Part shown: piece by piece, positions 1 through 7,836 of the stretch | Layout of the letters: each line of letters opens with the position of its first letter | How positions within the stretch are numbered: the stretch's first letter is position 1 | DNA from: Bacteroidota bacterium | Lineage (GTDB): Bacteria > Bacteroidota > Bacteroidia > B-17B0 > Aurantibacillaceae | Assembly: GCA_013288015.1 (NCBI GenBank) | Contig: JABDCR010000002.1 | Span: 33,028 to 97,027 of the forward strand | Reading direction: 5' to 3' | DNA: 64,000 bases | The notes under the pieces: model-generated | Seen by the model: the letters and a program-made list of their open reading frames with translations, nothing else | Told to the model about the DNA's origin: nothing | Database searches by the model: none | Made by a program: the position numbers and the translations under genes

Positions 1-376
1 CTTGCTTTTCAAAATTGTAATCCTCTAATACTTTTTTGAAATGTAAAAAGCTTTCGGCTGCAATGCGGTTTGACCAAATTGCACGTTGTGTTGGTGCCCC
101 GTATTCTTCAACAGTTGCTTCTTTAAGGTCTTCGACTCTTTCAATAACAGCATAATGTAATTTTTGGAGGTAATTAATTCGCTCCTCTTTACTTGATTGT
201 GAAAACTCTTCAAAAGCAGCTTTTGCGCTTTTAATGGCAATGCGGGCATCCGCTTCGTTGCCCAGCAGCACTCTGCCGATTAACTGATTGTTTGTAGGAT
301 TTAAAAGGTCGATTATCTCCCTACCGTGAGGTGTTACAAATTGACCATTAATGTAAATTTTATCTATTGTTTTCAT
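1..376 (-). CDS. Aldehyde dehydrogenase family protein, N-terminal part (cut by window edge)
   Basis: The minus strand is open from an ATG at 376 to the window edge, giving about 125 residues; the rest lies outside. The start MKTIDKIYINGQFV followed by LNPTNNQLIGRVLLG is the usual N-terminus of NAD(P)-dependent aldehyde dehydrogenases, and the following A-AFEEFS...ER segment fits the first helices of the cofactor domain. The catalytic Cys and Glu regions are not in the window, so substrate and activity cannot be judged. A TAATTTTG box lies about 20 nt upstream of the start, with two palindromic 11-mers further upstream. Family assignment is fairly secure; the subfamily is unknown. Confidence 0.8.
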   Translation of the reverse strand, partial: MKTIDKIYINGQFVTPHGREIIDLLNPTNNQLIGRVLLGNEADARIAIKSAKAAFEEFSQSSKEERINYLQKLHYAVIERVEDLKEATVEEYGAPTQRAIWSNRIAAESFLHFKKVLEDYNFEKQ

Positions 377-396
377 TTTGTTGGTTTTTATTGATA

Positions 397-467
397 CAAA
401 ATTATGTCCAAATAAAACCAACAGCTTTGTTATAAAGTTCAACTTACTTTGTTTTGAAGTTCAACTT
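397..467 (-). promoter_or_regulatory. Probable promoter and regulator sites of the aldehyde dehydrogenase gene
   Basis: On the minus strand TAATTTTG (397-404) matches the Bacteroidota -7 box TAnnTTTG. Upstream, AAGTTCAACTT occurs twice, at 435-445 and 457-467. Each copy is itself a palindrome and the copies are 22 bp apart, so they face the same side of the helix. Their position behind the promoter suits an activator. The AraC-type regulator encoded at 680-1582 is a possible ligand, but that link is a guess. Confidence 0.45.
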
Positions 468-579
468 TTATTTTTAATTCAATAGTAATTGCTGCGTTAG
501 GGATTGTACCTGTAAAACATATATCACGCATCTAACAATGGCTTTGGGCACAAATACTAAACTCGTTACCGGTCATACA

Positions 580-659
580 AATGATGTTGTTCTAAAGAGC
601 CATTATCTGAATGGTGCTTTTCTTGCCGGCAATCTGAATGACTTTAGTGTTTTTTGATT
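580..659 (-). repeat. 80-bp dispersed repeat, copy 1 (3' tail of a lost gene)
   Basis: This stretch aligns without gaps to 20356-20435 at 68 of 80 positions by eye. On the minus strand both copies can be read as the end of a protein: here KVIQIAGKKSTIQIMAL followed by TAG. Many differences between the copies fall in third codon positions, suggesting descent from a coding sequence. No start or upstream portion remains and the parent protein is not recognised. The rest of the gap (405-579) holds the regulator sites listed separately and nothing else that I can support. Confidence 0.45.
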
Positions 660-679
660 TGGCTTCATATTCTCTTTGG

Positions 680-1582
680 TTAATTAAACGACTGTCGAAA
701 TTCCATCGGCGATAGATTTGTCTTTGTTTTAAATAGTTTGCTGAAAGATTGTGGATGTTCAAAACCCAACCCATAAGCAATTTCACTTACCGAGAGGCTT
801 GTAGTAGATAGTTTCTCTTTAGCCTTTTCAATTAATTTATCGTGAATATGTTGCTGGGTACTTTGTCCAGTTAGAACAGTCAGCATACTACTTAAATAGC
901 TCGGTGAAACATTCAACGTGTCGGCAACATAATGAACCGAAGGCAATCCTTTAGTTGTTATGTCTTTAGCAAAGTAGTCTGATAGCAATTCTTCCAAACG
1001 ATTAAGGATTTGATGATTCGCTTTCTTTCGCGTGATGAATTGGCGCTGATAAAATCGTTCCGAATAATTAAGTAAGGTTTCAATTTGTGAAATAATTATA
1101 CTTTGACTGAATTTGTCAATATTAGAATGATACTCTTGTTGAATATTTTGTATGATGTTATTAATCGTTGCTTCTTCTTTTTCGGAAAGGAATAAAGCTT
1201 CGTTTACGGAATAATCAAAAAACTCATATTGTTTAATGATTTTTGCTAAAGGCGTATTCCAAAGGAAGTCAGGATGAATTAATAAAATCCATCCTGAACG
1301 CTCTGTACTTACATTTTGTTCAGGTGCAACACTCAGCACTTGATTAGGGGCCATAAAATACATTACGCCCTCATCAAAATCATATTCCTGTTGTCCATAC
1401 AACATTTTGCCAACACCTCTTTTTATGGATATAGAATAATAATCAAATACGGCACTCCCATGAGCAGGTGTTATCGCCGAATAATCTACTACACTAATTA
1501 AAGGATGTTCCGGTGGTGGCAAACCACGCAAACGGTGAAACGCAGTAATCGTTTTTATCCTAAAAGGTTTTGTATTTGTCAT
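680..1582 (-). CDS. AraC family transcriptional regulator
   Basis: This 300-residue protein has an N-terminal cupin-like sensor region, with the typical stretch YDFDEGVMYFMAPNQ near residues 66-80. The C-terminal AraC double helix-turn-helix covers about residues 200-298; the second helix-turn-helix carries the signature VSEIAYGLGFEHPQSFSKLFK. It is the last gene of a minus-strand run (NmrA-like, SDR, SDR, AraC), starting 12 nt after the preceding stop codon, so it is probably co-transcribed and may control its own operon or the neighbouring aldehyde dehydrogenase gene. The inducer is unknown. Confidence 0.9.
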   Translation of the reverse strand: MTNTKPFRIKTITAFHRLRGLPPPEHPLISVVDYSAITPAHGSAVFDYYSISIKRGVGKMLYGQQEYDFDEGVMYFMAPNQVLSVAPEQNVSTERSGWILLIHPDFLWNTPLAKIIKQYEFFDYSVNEALFLSEKEEATINNIIQNIQQEYHSNIDKFSQSIIISQIETLLNYSERFYQRQFITRKKANHQILNRLEELLSDYFAKDITTKGLPSVHYVADTLNVSPSYLSSMLTVLTGQSTQQHIHDKLIEKAKEKLSTTSLSVSEIAYGLGFEHPQSFSKLFKTKTNLSPMEFRQSFN

Positions 1583-1594
1583 ATCATAGAATGT

Positions 1595-2359
1595 TTAGAT
1601 ACCTTGTCCACCGGAAACCTCAATACGTTGCCCATTTATCCAATAAGCATCTTGGGTACATAAAAATGCAACTACTCCGCCAATATCATCAGGCAAACCT
1701 ACGCGGCCCAATGCGGTAAGGCTTGCAATGTGGGCATTAATTTCTTTGTTATCGCGCGTGCGCCCCCCGCCAAAATCAGTTTCAATAGCACCGGGAGCTA
1801 CCACATTTACACGAATCTTTCTTGAACCTAATTCTTTTGCCATATAACGTGTAAGGGATTCTACGGCTGTTTTTAAAGAACCATAAACAGAAGAGCCTGG
1901 CATAGTAATACGTGTAAGCCCTGAAGAAATATTGACAATACCGCCGCCATCATTTATAAATGGAAGTGATTTTTGTGTTAGGAAGAATACGCCTTTGTAA
2001 TGGATATTATAAATAGCATCCATTTGTTCTTCGGTTACATCGGTAACCGGCATGTATAATGCGGTACCTGCATTATTGATTAAAAAATCAAAGTTAGGGC
2101 TACCTGTTTTTTCTTTTAAAAGTATGGTTACTTGTTTAACGAAATCATTAAACAATTTTATGTTGCTTGCATCTAATTGAAAAGCGTATGCATTTTGCCC
2201 AAGTGATTTTATTTCCGCAACAACCTCGTCTGCTGCTGCTTTATTGGTATTATATGTTAATACTACATCAATCCCTTTTTTAGCAAGGGCAATAGACATA
2301 TTTCTTCCTAAACCCCTGCTGCTGCCTGTTACTAAAGCTATTTTGTTTTTTGTATTCAT
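1595..2359 (-). CDS. SDR family oxidoreductase
   Basis: This 254-residue classical short-chain dehydrogenase/reductase shows the Rossmann motif TGSSRGLG at residues 11-18, NNAG at 95-98, and the catalytic Ser146, Tyr159 and Lys163 (VYGSLK). The end IEVSGGQGI is the normal SDR C-terminus, so the gene is intact. It should use NAD(P)H to reduce or oxidise a carbonyl or alcohol; the substrate cannot be told. It sits between a second SDR gene (24 nt upstream) and the AraC gene (12 nt downstream) on the same strand, pointing to one operon. Confidence 0.9.
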   Translation of the reverse strand: MNTKNKIALVTGSSRGLGRNMSIALAKKGIDVVLTYNTNKAAADEVVAEIKSLGQNAYAFQLDASNIKLFNDFVKQVTILLKEKTGSPNFDFLINNAGTALYMPVTDVTEEQMDAIYNIHYKGVFFLTQKSLPFINDGGGIVNISSGLTRITMPGSSVYGSLKTAVESLTRYMAKELGSRKIRVNVVAPGAIETDFGGGRTRDNKEINAHIASLTALGRVGLPDDIGGVVAFLCTQDAYWINGQRIEVSGGQGI

Positions 2360-2383
2360 CTCAATTTATTTTTGTCATTAAAA

Positions 2384-3160
2384 TTAGTTTAATTTCTTTT
2401 TTGCTTTTTCGGTAGTTTGATGAAGCATATTTGCAATAAAATTAGGAGCAACTCGGCTCATTATTTTTAGCACATTGGATAAGCCCGGACGAATTTCTAA
2501 TTTATCTTTTAAAATTCCTTTAATAGCAATGCTTACCATTTTGTCTACTTTCATGTTTTGATTGCTATCTACTATTCCGGTAAACTCATCCATTAAAGGT
2601 GTTTCTGTCCCTGGAGGCGCCAATTCAAAAACTTTTATGCTAGTGTTTTTAAGCTGCAAGCGCAACGATTGAGAATAGGAGTGTACACCTGCTTTTGTAG
2701 CGCAATAAACAGGCGATATTGATAGAGGAACGAAAGCCAGGCCTGAAGACACGTTTACAATAGCCGCGTTTTTCATTGTTTTTAAATGAGGTAAAAATTG
2801 ATGTGCCATTCTAATAGTACCAGACAGATTGGTATCAATCTCACGTGTAATATCTTCCAAACTCATACTCGTATCCTGCAAATCCATGTTGCGCATGATG
2901 CCTGCATTATTGATAATGATATTAAGTTGGGGAAATTGTGATGTCACATTTTGATACAGTTTTTCAATATCTTTTGGATTACTTACATCACTTTGAAACG
3001 TATGTATTTGTGGGAATTGCCTTTTGGCTTGATCTAATTTAGTTAGGTCACGACCCGTTATAATAATGTTTGCGTTTTGCTGTATAAGTTGTTTTACAAA
3101 CTCTAAACCAATTCCGCTTGTGCCTCCGGTAATTAAAACCGTACTGTTGTTTAAATTCAT
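2384..3160 (-). CDS. SDR family oxidoreductase (DltE-like)
   Basis: This 258-residue protein has TGGTSGIG at residues 11-18, NNAG at 84-87, catalytic Ser138/139, Tyr152 and Lys156 (YCATK). The C-terminal segment FELAPPGTETPL followed by a long basic tail resembles the DltE/YdfG-type SDR branch more than FabG. It lies 10 nt downstream of the NmrA-like gene and 24 nt before the next SDR gene, so it is operonic. It is a cytoplasmic oxidoreductase of unknown substrate. Confidence 0.88.
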   Translation of the reverse strand: MNLNNSTVLITGGTSGIGLEFVKQLIQQNANIIITGRDLTKLDQAKRQFPQIHTFQSDVSNPKDIEKLYQNVTSQFPQLNIIINNAGIMRNMDLQDTSMSLEDITREIDTNLSGTIRMAHQFLPHLKTMKNAAIVNVSSGLAFVPLSISPVYCATKAGVHSYSQSLRLQLKNTSIKVFELAPPGTETPLMDEFTGIVDSNQNMKVDKMVSIAIKGILKDKLEIRPGLSNVLKIMSRVAPNFIANMLHQTTEKAKKKLN

Positions 3161-3170
3161 AATCGTTTAT

Positions 3171-4091
3171 TTAATGATTAAAGTTACCTGAATTACTGGT
3201 ATAAACAGCAGCAAATTCTTTTGCGAAATCTTTTACTTTTGTTTTGCTTAAAGCAGGTTGGTTTTTGTAATAATCTGTATATAAAACACCTCCGCGCCTG
3301 GATGCATTCATTTCCATTAATCCTTTTGCAATTTTAGGGTTCATACCTACGGCTATCATTCCGTTTAATGCTTGTTCATCCGATACAATTACCCATTTCA
3401 AATTGGGTTTACCAATGGCTTCACCCAAAATAGCTGCTACTTCATTTGGCGAAACTTCATCGCTTGCTATGTAGCGAATAGTCCTTCCGTTAAAAGGCTT
3501 TTCTATCTCTTCGGCAATAACACTTGCAATATCTGTTGGAGAAACCCAAGGCTCCTTTTCATCCCCTCCATAATTTTGTATAATTGTTCCTTGTGCTTTA
3601 ATTGTTGGTATATAAGCAAACATATTATAATAAAAACCAACCGGGCGCATAAATTTAATAGAAACATCAGCAGATAATTGCTTCAAAATATTTTCGACGT
3701 TATAATGAAAAGCAAGCATGCCGTTGCCTTTATCGGTATGGGCGCCAATACTGCTCAAATGAATTACTTTCTTTACACCCGATTGCTCAACTGCCTGCTT
3801 ATAATTTTTGCCAATATTGGTGATGGCGGTTACATAATCAAGATTTTGGTTAAAGAAAAAACCTTCGCCAAGGGTTTCCATGGCATATACAATGTCTGCG
3901 CCAGCAAAAACCTTAGTAAGAAAACCCGCATCTTCTATTGTACCAATGGCTGCCTTTGCACCCAATGATTCTATTTCCTTTTGTCTTTCGGCTTTACTGC
4001 TAATTATGGTTACGGTGTGTCCTTTATTAATTAATTCTATTGCCAGTGGTTTGCTGATGTGGCCTAATGAGCCTGTAAGTACGATTTTCAT
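3171..4091 (-). CDS. NmrA-like NAD(P)-binding protein
   Basis: This 306-residue atypical SDR starts MKIVLTGSLGHISKPLA, a modified Rossmann glycine motif, and has no YxxxK pair in the usual place. The middle (IHLSSIGAHTDKG, then FMRPVGFYYN) is typical of NmrA-like and quinone-oxidoreductase-2-like proteins, which bind NAD(P)(H) and act as redox sensors or reductases. It is the first gene of the minus-strand run continuing with two SDR genes and an AraC regulator. The 60 nt between its start and the DoxX stop codon should carry the operon promoter. Confidence 0.85.
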   Translation of the reverse strand: MKIVLTGSLGHISKPLAIELINKGHTVTIISSKAERQKEIESLGAKAAIGTIEDAGFLTKVFAGADIVYAMETLGEGFFFNQNLDYVTAITNIGKNYKQAVEQSGVKKVIHLSSIGAHTDKGNGMLAFHYNVENILKQLSADVSIKFMRPVGFYYNMFAYIPTIKAQGTIIQNYGGDEKEPWVSPTDIASVIAEEIEKPFNGRTIRYIASDEVSPNEVAAILGEAIGKPNLKWVIVSDEQALNGMIAVGMNPKIAKGLMEMNASRRGGVLYTDYYKNQPALSKTKVKDFAKEFAAVYTSNSGNFNH

Positions 4092-4151
4092 TTGTTTAGT
4101 TTTTTATTGATGCAAAGGTGCATGGCAAATCAAAAACCTACGTAGCCAAAT

Positions 4152-4556
4152 CTACTTTTGTTGTAGTCGATTCTTTTTTCTTCCCCAAGCAATAAATAAG
4201 GCTAAAGCCACAATAAGTATATTAAACCCTATTACCGAAGCTTCTCCTCTTGACACATGAAAAACAATAGCACACAACATAAGTAAAATTATTCCTATGG
4301 CTGCCCATACAGTTAACTGAGGTTTAATATTAAGTAAGGCAGGCAATATCAAACCTATAGCGCCCAACAAATCAATTAGACCCAGAAGCCTAACCACAAT
4401 AGCAGGTAGTTGTCCTGTCCAGGGCATCATGGCTGAAATTTTTTCGATGGGCATGAATTTCATAACTGTACCCATCAACATTAATACTGATAATATGATC
4501 TGTGCTACCCAAAGAGAAATGTTTTTGACTTTTGAAGATTTTTGTTGGCTTGTCAT
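4152..4556 (-). CDS. DoxX family membrane protein
   Basis: Read from the ATG at 4556 this is 134 residues (MTSQQKSS...). An in-frame TTG 13 codons upstream would run into the promoter palindrome and is less likely. Four hydrophobic segments and the DoxX-like phrases GTVMKFMPIEKISAM and LLGLIDLLGAIGLILP identify the family. DoxX-like proteins are small inner-membrane proteins tied to quinone or redox stress; no reaction is established for most. The gene is divergent from an HxlR regulator, with a perfect palindrome between them, so it is probably that regulator's target. Confidence 0.85.
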   Translation of the reverse strand: MTSQQKSSKVKNISLWVAQIILSVLMLMGTVMKFMPIEKISAMMPWTGQLPAIVVRLLGLIDLLGAIGLILPALLNIKPQLTVWAAIGIILLMLCAIVFHVSRGEASVIGFNILIVALALFIAWGRKKNRLQQK

Positions 4557-4603
4557 AATTGTTTTTTTACAAAAATACTTACCTTTACTATACAATTGAT
4601 AGC

Positions 4604-4639
4604 ACTTCCATTTTGGATAGCACTATCCAAAATGGAAGT
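4604..4639. promoter_or_regulatory. 36-nt perfect palindrome, probable HxlR operator
   Basis: The left arm ACTTCCATTTTGGATAG (4604-4620) is exactly complementary to the right arm 4623-4639, with only CA between them. It lies in the divergent intergenic region, 48 nt upstream of the DoxX ATG and 18 nt upstream of the HxlR ATG, where a dimeric winged-helix regulator could control both genes. A spacer of two bases makes an RNA hairpin less likely than a protein-binding site. Confidence 0.6.
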
Positions 4640-4656
4640 AACGTAAAAGAATTAAT

Positions 4657-4995
4657 ATGCTAACAAGTGAGGACTGCCCGAAAAATGTGCTTGCTATTAA
4701 GGATTCTTTAGAAGCTTTGGAAGGAAGATGGAAACTTTTAATCATCCTTTCGCTTTCAATAGGCAAAAAAAGATTTAAGCAAATATCTAAAGAGATACAC
4801 AGCATCACAGACAAAACCTTATCAAAAGAATTAAAACACCTTGAGGTAAACAAGTTAATTAAAAGGGAGGTTCATAATACCTTTCCACCAACTGTTGAAT
4901 ATTCTATTACCAAACATGGAAAGTCACTTCAAAAATTACTTGATGAATTACACCGCTGGGGATTAAAACACAGAAAAGAAGTTATTGGCAAATAA
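4657..4995 (+). CDS. HxlR family winged-helix transcriptional regulator
   Basis: This 112-residue protein has the HxlR layout: Cys8 in the N-terminal arm (SEDCPKN), then LEGRWKLLIILSLS, then the recognition region SITDKTLSKELKHLE, and the wing PPTVEYSITKHGKSL. HxlR/YodB-type proteins often sense electrophiles or quinones through that N-terminal Cys. The gene diverges from a DoxX gene across a 36-nt palindrome, consistent with autoregulation and control of DoxX. The inducer is inferred from the family only. Confidence 0.92.
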   Translation: MLTSEDCPKNVLAIKDSLEALEGRWKLLIILSLSIGKKRFKQISKEIHSITDKTLSKELKHLEVNKLIKREVHNTFPPTVEYSITKHGKSLQKLLDELHRWGLKHRKEVIGK

Positions 4996-5085
4996 TATAC
5001 TTACAAAGTCCAGAGTTATTTTGTAAGTAAGTCCAAATAAAAGGGAATTAATCAAGGCTTGTCCTAAACCCGACACTGAAAAGCA

Positions 5086-5120
5086 AAAAGCCACAGATAC
5101 ACAAGTTATCTATGGCTTTT
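5086..5120. terminator. Hairpin terminator between convergent genes
   Basis: AAAAGCCACAGATA (5086-5099) pairs with TATCTATGGCTTTT (5107-5120) with one mismatch and a 7-nt loop. The flanking A and T runs allow it to work in both directions. It separates the HxlR gene (ending at 4995, plus) from the minus-strand SDR operon. Confidence 0.7.
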
Positions 5121-5146
5121 AGTATTAAGAAGCGGTTATTGCTGCT

Positions 5147-5209
5147 TTATTTTAGTGCGTAGTTAATAAAACCAGTGTCAACTAATAATTCTGTCCCATC
5201 GTCTTTCAT
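5147..5209 (-). pseudogene. C-terminal remnant of an SDR gene
   Basis: A 20-codon minus-strand reading ends GTELLVDTGFINYALK and a TAA stop. This is the standard last strand of classical SDRs; compare GAELLVDGGMTYLAK at the end of the SDR at 6478-7230. No Rossmann or catalytic part remains, since an intact SDR gene ends only 18 nt upstream. It is best read as the tail of a deleted or recombined SDR gene. It could be translated as a 20-residue peptide, but nothing suggests a function. Confidence 0.6.
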
Positions 5210-5227
5210 TTTTTTGAATTTATAAAT

Positions 5228-5986
5228 TTAAAACCCATACATACCACCCGAAACGGAAATTTGCTCTCCTGTAATCCAAGCTGCATCATCTGAGGCAAGA
5301 AATACAACGGCTTTCGCAATATCTTCCGGTTGACCTCTACGACCAAGCGGTGTATGGGCAACAAACATTTTTTCGGCATCACTACCGGTAGTTACGCCAG
5401 CACTACTTGCACCTTCTGTTTCTGTAGCGCCCGGCAAAATGGAATTGACACGAATGTTTTTCGCACCCAGTTCTTTCGACAAAGAAATCGTTATGGCATC
5501 TATTGCCGCTTTAGTTGCTGAATATAACGAGACTCCAGCCATTGGCATTTTACTTGCACCTGAACTGATGTTTATGATATTACCGCCCTTATCTCCAAAC
5601 AGTTTTAAAGATGCCTGGATAGTAAGTATTGGACCCAAAACATTAACATTGAAATGCTGATGAAAAGTTTCTACCGATGCCTGTTCAATAGGTAAGTATT
5701 GCTGATGGACCGCATTGTTTACTAAAATATCCAAGGTGCCGAAAGCTTTCTTTGTTTCTTCGAACAGTCGGATTACATCGCCTTCTTTTGATACATCGGC
5801 CTGCACCGCAATGGCTTTGCCTCCATTGTCTATTATAGCTTTCACTACTTTATCTGCTCCTTCTTTACTTGAAGCATAATTTACAACAACCTTTGCACCT
5901 TCTTTGGCAAAGTGTTTTGCGATAGATGCACCTATTCCTTTTGATGCACCTGTAACGATTGCTACTTTGTTTTTTAATTTATTCAT
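5228..5986 (-). CDS. SDR family oxidoreductase (FabG/glucose-dehydrogenase-like)
   Basis: This 252-residue classical SDR has TGASKGIG at residues 12-19, catalytic Ser142, Tyr155 and Lys159 (YSATK), and an intact C-terminus (ISVSGGMYGF). The usual NNAG is NNAV at 90-93, a mild departure. It starts 4 nt after the DinB-like gene stop and is the last intact gene of an SDR/DinB/SDR operon, followed by an SDR tail remnant. It is probably NADPH-dependent; substrate unknown. Confidence 0.9.
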   Translation of the reverse strand: MNKLKNKVAIVTGASKGIGASIAKHFAKEGAKVVVNYASSKEGADKVVKAIIDNGGKAIAVQADVSKEGDVIRLFEETKKAFGTLDILVNNAVHQQYLPIEQASVETFHQHFNVNVLGPILTIQASLKLFGDKGGNIINISSGASKMPMAGVSLYSATKAAIDAITISLSKELGAKNIRVNSILPGATETEGASSAGVTTGSDAEKMFVAHTPLGRRGQPEDIAKAVVFLASDDAAWITGEQISVSGGMYGF

Positions 5987-5990
5987 TTTT

Positions 5991-6449
5991 CTATTTTTTT
6001 ATTTTATTAAGTTGATTCAATAGCTGATTAATTTTAGTAATATGACCTGTTTCATGTTTTGTTAAAAATTCTAATGTTTCAATAAAATCTTTACTCCCAA
6101 ATGCACGAAAATTGTTAAACATCCCTTTGTCGTAATCATTTTTTAAATAGTCTGCTGTAGGCAGCAACAATTCTTTTATTTCCTTAAATTCTTTACCTAT
6201 ATCGGTAGCGTTTGGATGAGAGCCCGACATATAATGTTGAATGTAGTATTGTTTAACATGGGGAGTATGCCCTTTGACTACATAAAAGTGATGTTGTGGT
6301 ATTACCAAGATGTGTCCAAGATTCCAAAGAATATTGTTATTGCTTCCTTCAGGTATAAAACTTAGTTCATCGTTACTCAATTTTTCTAATTGCAATAGCA
6401 AGTTTGACCTTTGATTTTTTAAAAATTCAATTTGTTTTGTGATGTCCAT
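5991..6449 (-). CDS. DinB family protein
   Basis: This 152-residue protein has the four-helix DinB layout, with a His in NILWNLGHILVIPQHHFY (near residue 46), a second region LKNDYDKGMFNNFRAFGS, and a C-terminal HETGHITKINQLL supplying more candidate metal-binding His. DinB/YfiT-like proteins bind a divalent metal, and some transfer or accept bacillithiol-type thiols, so a stress role fits. It lies between two SDR genes on the same strand with short spacers. Confidence 0.87.
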   Translation of the reverse strand: MDITKQIEFLKNQRSNLLLQLEKLSNDELSFIPEGSNNNILWNLGHILVIPQHHFYVVKGHTPHVKQYYIQHYMSGSHPNATDIGKEFKEIKELLLPTADYLKNDYDKGMFNNFRAFGSKDFIETLEFLTKHETGHITKINQLLNQLNKIKK

Positions 6450-6477
6450 TTTATGTAAATTGATTTAGGATTATTAG

Positions 6478-7230
6478 TTACTTGGCTAAATAGGTCATAC
6501 CACCATCAACAAGGAGTTCTGCACCAAGCATAAAAGATGAATCATCAGAAGCCAGGAAAACTGCTGTTTTACCAATGTCAGATGGTTGTCCAATTCTGCC
6601 TATCGGCATTTCACTTGCAAAGTGTTTTTTTACACCTTCAATTTGTTCTGCGGGAACAAACTTTTCAAATGCCGGTGTATCTGTTGTGCCTGGTGTAATT
6701 ACATTTACTCTGATTTTTCTGCCTAAAAGGTCGCTTGAAAACCCTTTTGCAAAAAAGATTACAGCCGCTTTTGCAGCACCATAAAGCGTAAAATTAGGGT
6801 ATGCCCTATGGGCTGCATTTGACCCGATCAAAATAATAGAGCCACCATCATTCATATAAGGTAGTGCCTTATGAACAGTGAAGTAAACGCTTTTCAGGTT
6901 TAAATCCATTGTCTTGTCATAGTCGGCCTCGCCAAGAGTTGTCACAGTTCCTACAGCTCCACCACCTGCGTTGGCTACAATCACATCTATTTTACCAAAT
7001 TTTTCAGATGTTTCTTTAAACACTCTTTCCAGATCGGTAAGGTTGGTTACATCGGCATTTATGGCTATAAAATTATCTCCTAGCTGAGCCAATGATTTAT
7101 TCAGAGTTTCCTGATTTCGGCCGACAATAACTCCTTTAGCACCTTCATTTTTAAATTCTTGGGCAATACCAAACCCAATGCCACTATTACCACCTGTGAT
7201 AACGGCTACTTTATTCTTTAATTTATTCAT
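6478..7230 (-). CDS. SDR family oxidoreductase
   Basis: This 250-residue classical SDR has TGGNSGIG at residues 12-19, ANAG in place of NNAG at 86-89, catalytic Ser137, Tyr150 and Lys154 (YGAAK), and the end LLVDGGMTYLAK. It is the first gene of the minus-strand SDR/DinB/SDR operon and diverges from an HxlR regulator, with overlapping GTAACC repeats in the shared upstream region. It is therefore a probable target of that regulator. Substrate unknown. Confidence 0.9.
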   Translation of the reverse strand: MNKLKNKVAVITGGNSGIGFGIAQEFKNEGAKGVIVGRNQETLNKSLAQLGDNFIAINADVTNLTDLERVFKETSEKFGKIDVIVANAGGGAVGTVTTLGEADYDKTMDLNLKSVYFTVHKALPYMNDGGSIILIGSNAAHRAYPNFTLYGAAKAAVIFFAKGFSSDLLGRKIRVNVITPGTTDTPAFEKFVPAEQIEGVKKHFASEMPIGRIGQPSDIGKTAVFLASDDSSFMLGAELLVDGGMTYLAK

Positions 7231-7279
7231 TTTTTAATTTATTTTTAAATTGTTTCACAAAGAAACTATTAATAGTTTA

Positions 7280-7324
7280 TATTTGTAACCATTACAGTGT
7301 ATTCTGGTTACCATAAGGTAACTA
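7280..7324 (+). promoter_or_regulatory. Promoter and overlapping GTAACC operators of the HxlR/SDR divergon
   Basis: TATATTTG (7280-7287) matches the -7 consensus for the plus-strand HxlR gene. Directly behind it GTAACCA (7287-7293) pairs with TGGTTAC (7307-7313), and GTTACC (7309-7314) pairs with GGTAAC (7319-7324). The result is three half-sites in two overlapping inverted repeats between the SDR start (7230) and the HxlR start (7340). This fits HxlR autorepression with control of the divergent operon. Confidence 0.5.
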
Positions 7325-7339
7325 CCAAATTTTAAAAAC

Positions 7340-7690
7340 ATGAGAGACGAGAAATTTTGCGCATCGAATTGCTCATTTACAAGAGCTATTGGTACAATTG
7401 GCAACAAATGGAAACCAATAATTATAAATGTAATTAGTACCAGAACCATACGCTTTGGGCAGTTAGATGCCATTATACCGCACATAACACGCAAGGTGTT
7501 AACCGAGCAACTTAAAGAATTGGAAGAAGACGGGATATTAGAAAGGATGGCTTATAAAGAATTACCACCAAGAGTAGAATATAAGCTGTCTGAAAAAGGC
7601 TTAGCTTTTTTGCCAATCTTAGAAAGCATTAAAGAATGGAATTGTAAATATGAAGTAGTTCCAATACCTGAAGAGACTGATTACAAATAG
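7340..7690 (+). CDS. HxlR family winged-helix transcriptional regulator
   Basis: This 116-residue protein has two Cys in the N-terminal arm (FCASNCSFTRAI), the core IGNKWKPIIINVI, the recognition region ITRKVLTEQLKELEEDG, and the wing PPRVEYKLSEKGLAF. It is divergent from the SDR/DinB/SDR operon and is the likely regulator of that operon through the GTAACC sites upstream. The N-terminal Cys suggests redox or electrophile sensing, by family knowledge only. Confidence 0.92.
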   Translation: MRDEKFCASNCSFTRAIGTIGNKWKPIIINVISTRTIRFGQLDAIIPHITRKVLTEQLKELEEDGILERMAYKELPPRVEYKLSEKGLAFLPILESIKEWNCKYEVVPIPEETDYK

Positions 7691-7836
7691 AGTGAATTAC
7701 CCAAGACGCTATATAATCGAAACTTGACATCGAATCACAAATTCAAAATTCCACTCTTTGATTAAAAGAGTTCCACCTGTTTTTTACTCACCTTCACCGC
7801 CCCCTAAATATATTTTACCTAATTATCAAAAATAAT

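Noticed and set aside
592..786. 64-codon minus-strand ORF
   Set aside because: Most of it overlaps the AraC gene in another frame; only its end is of interest and is reported as a repeat.
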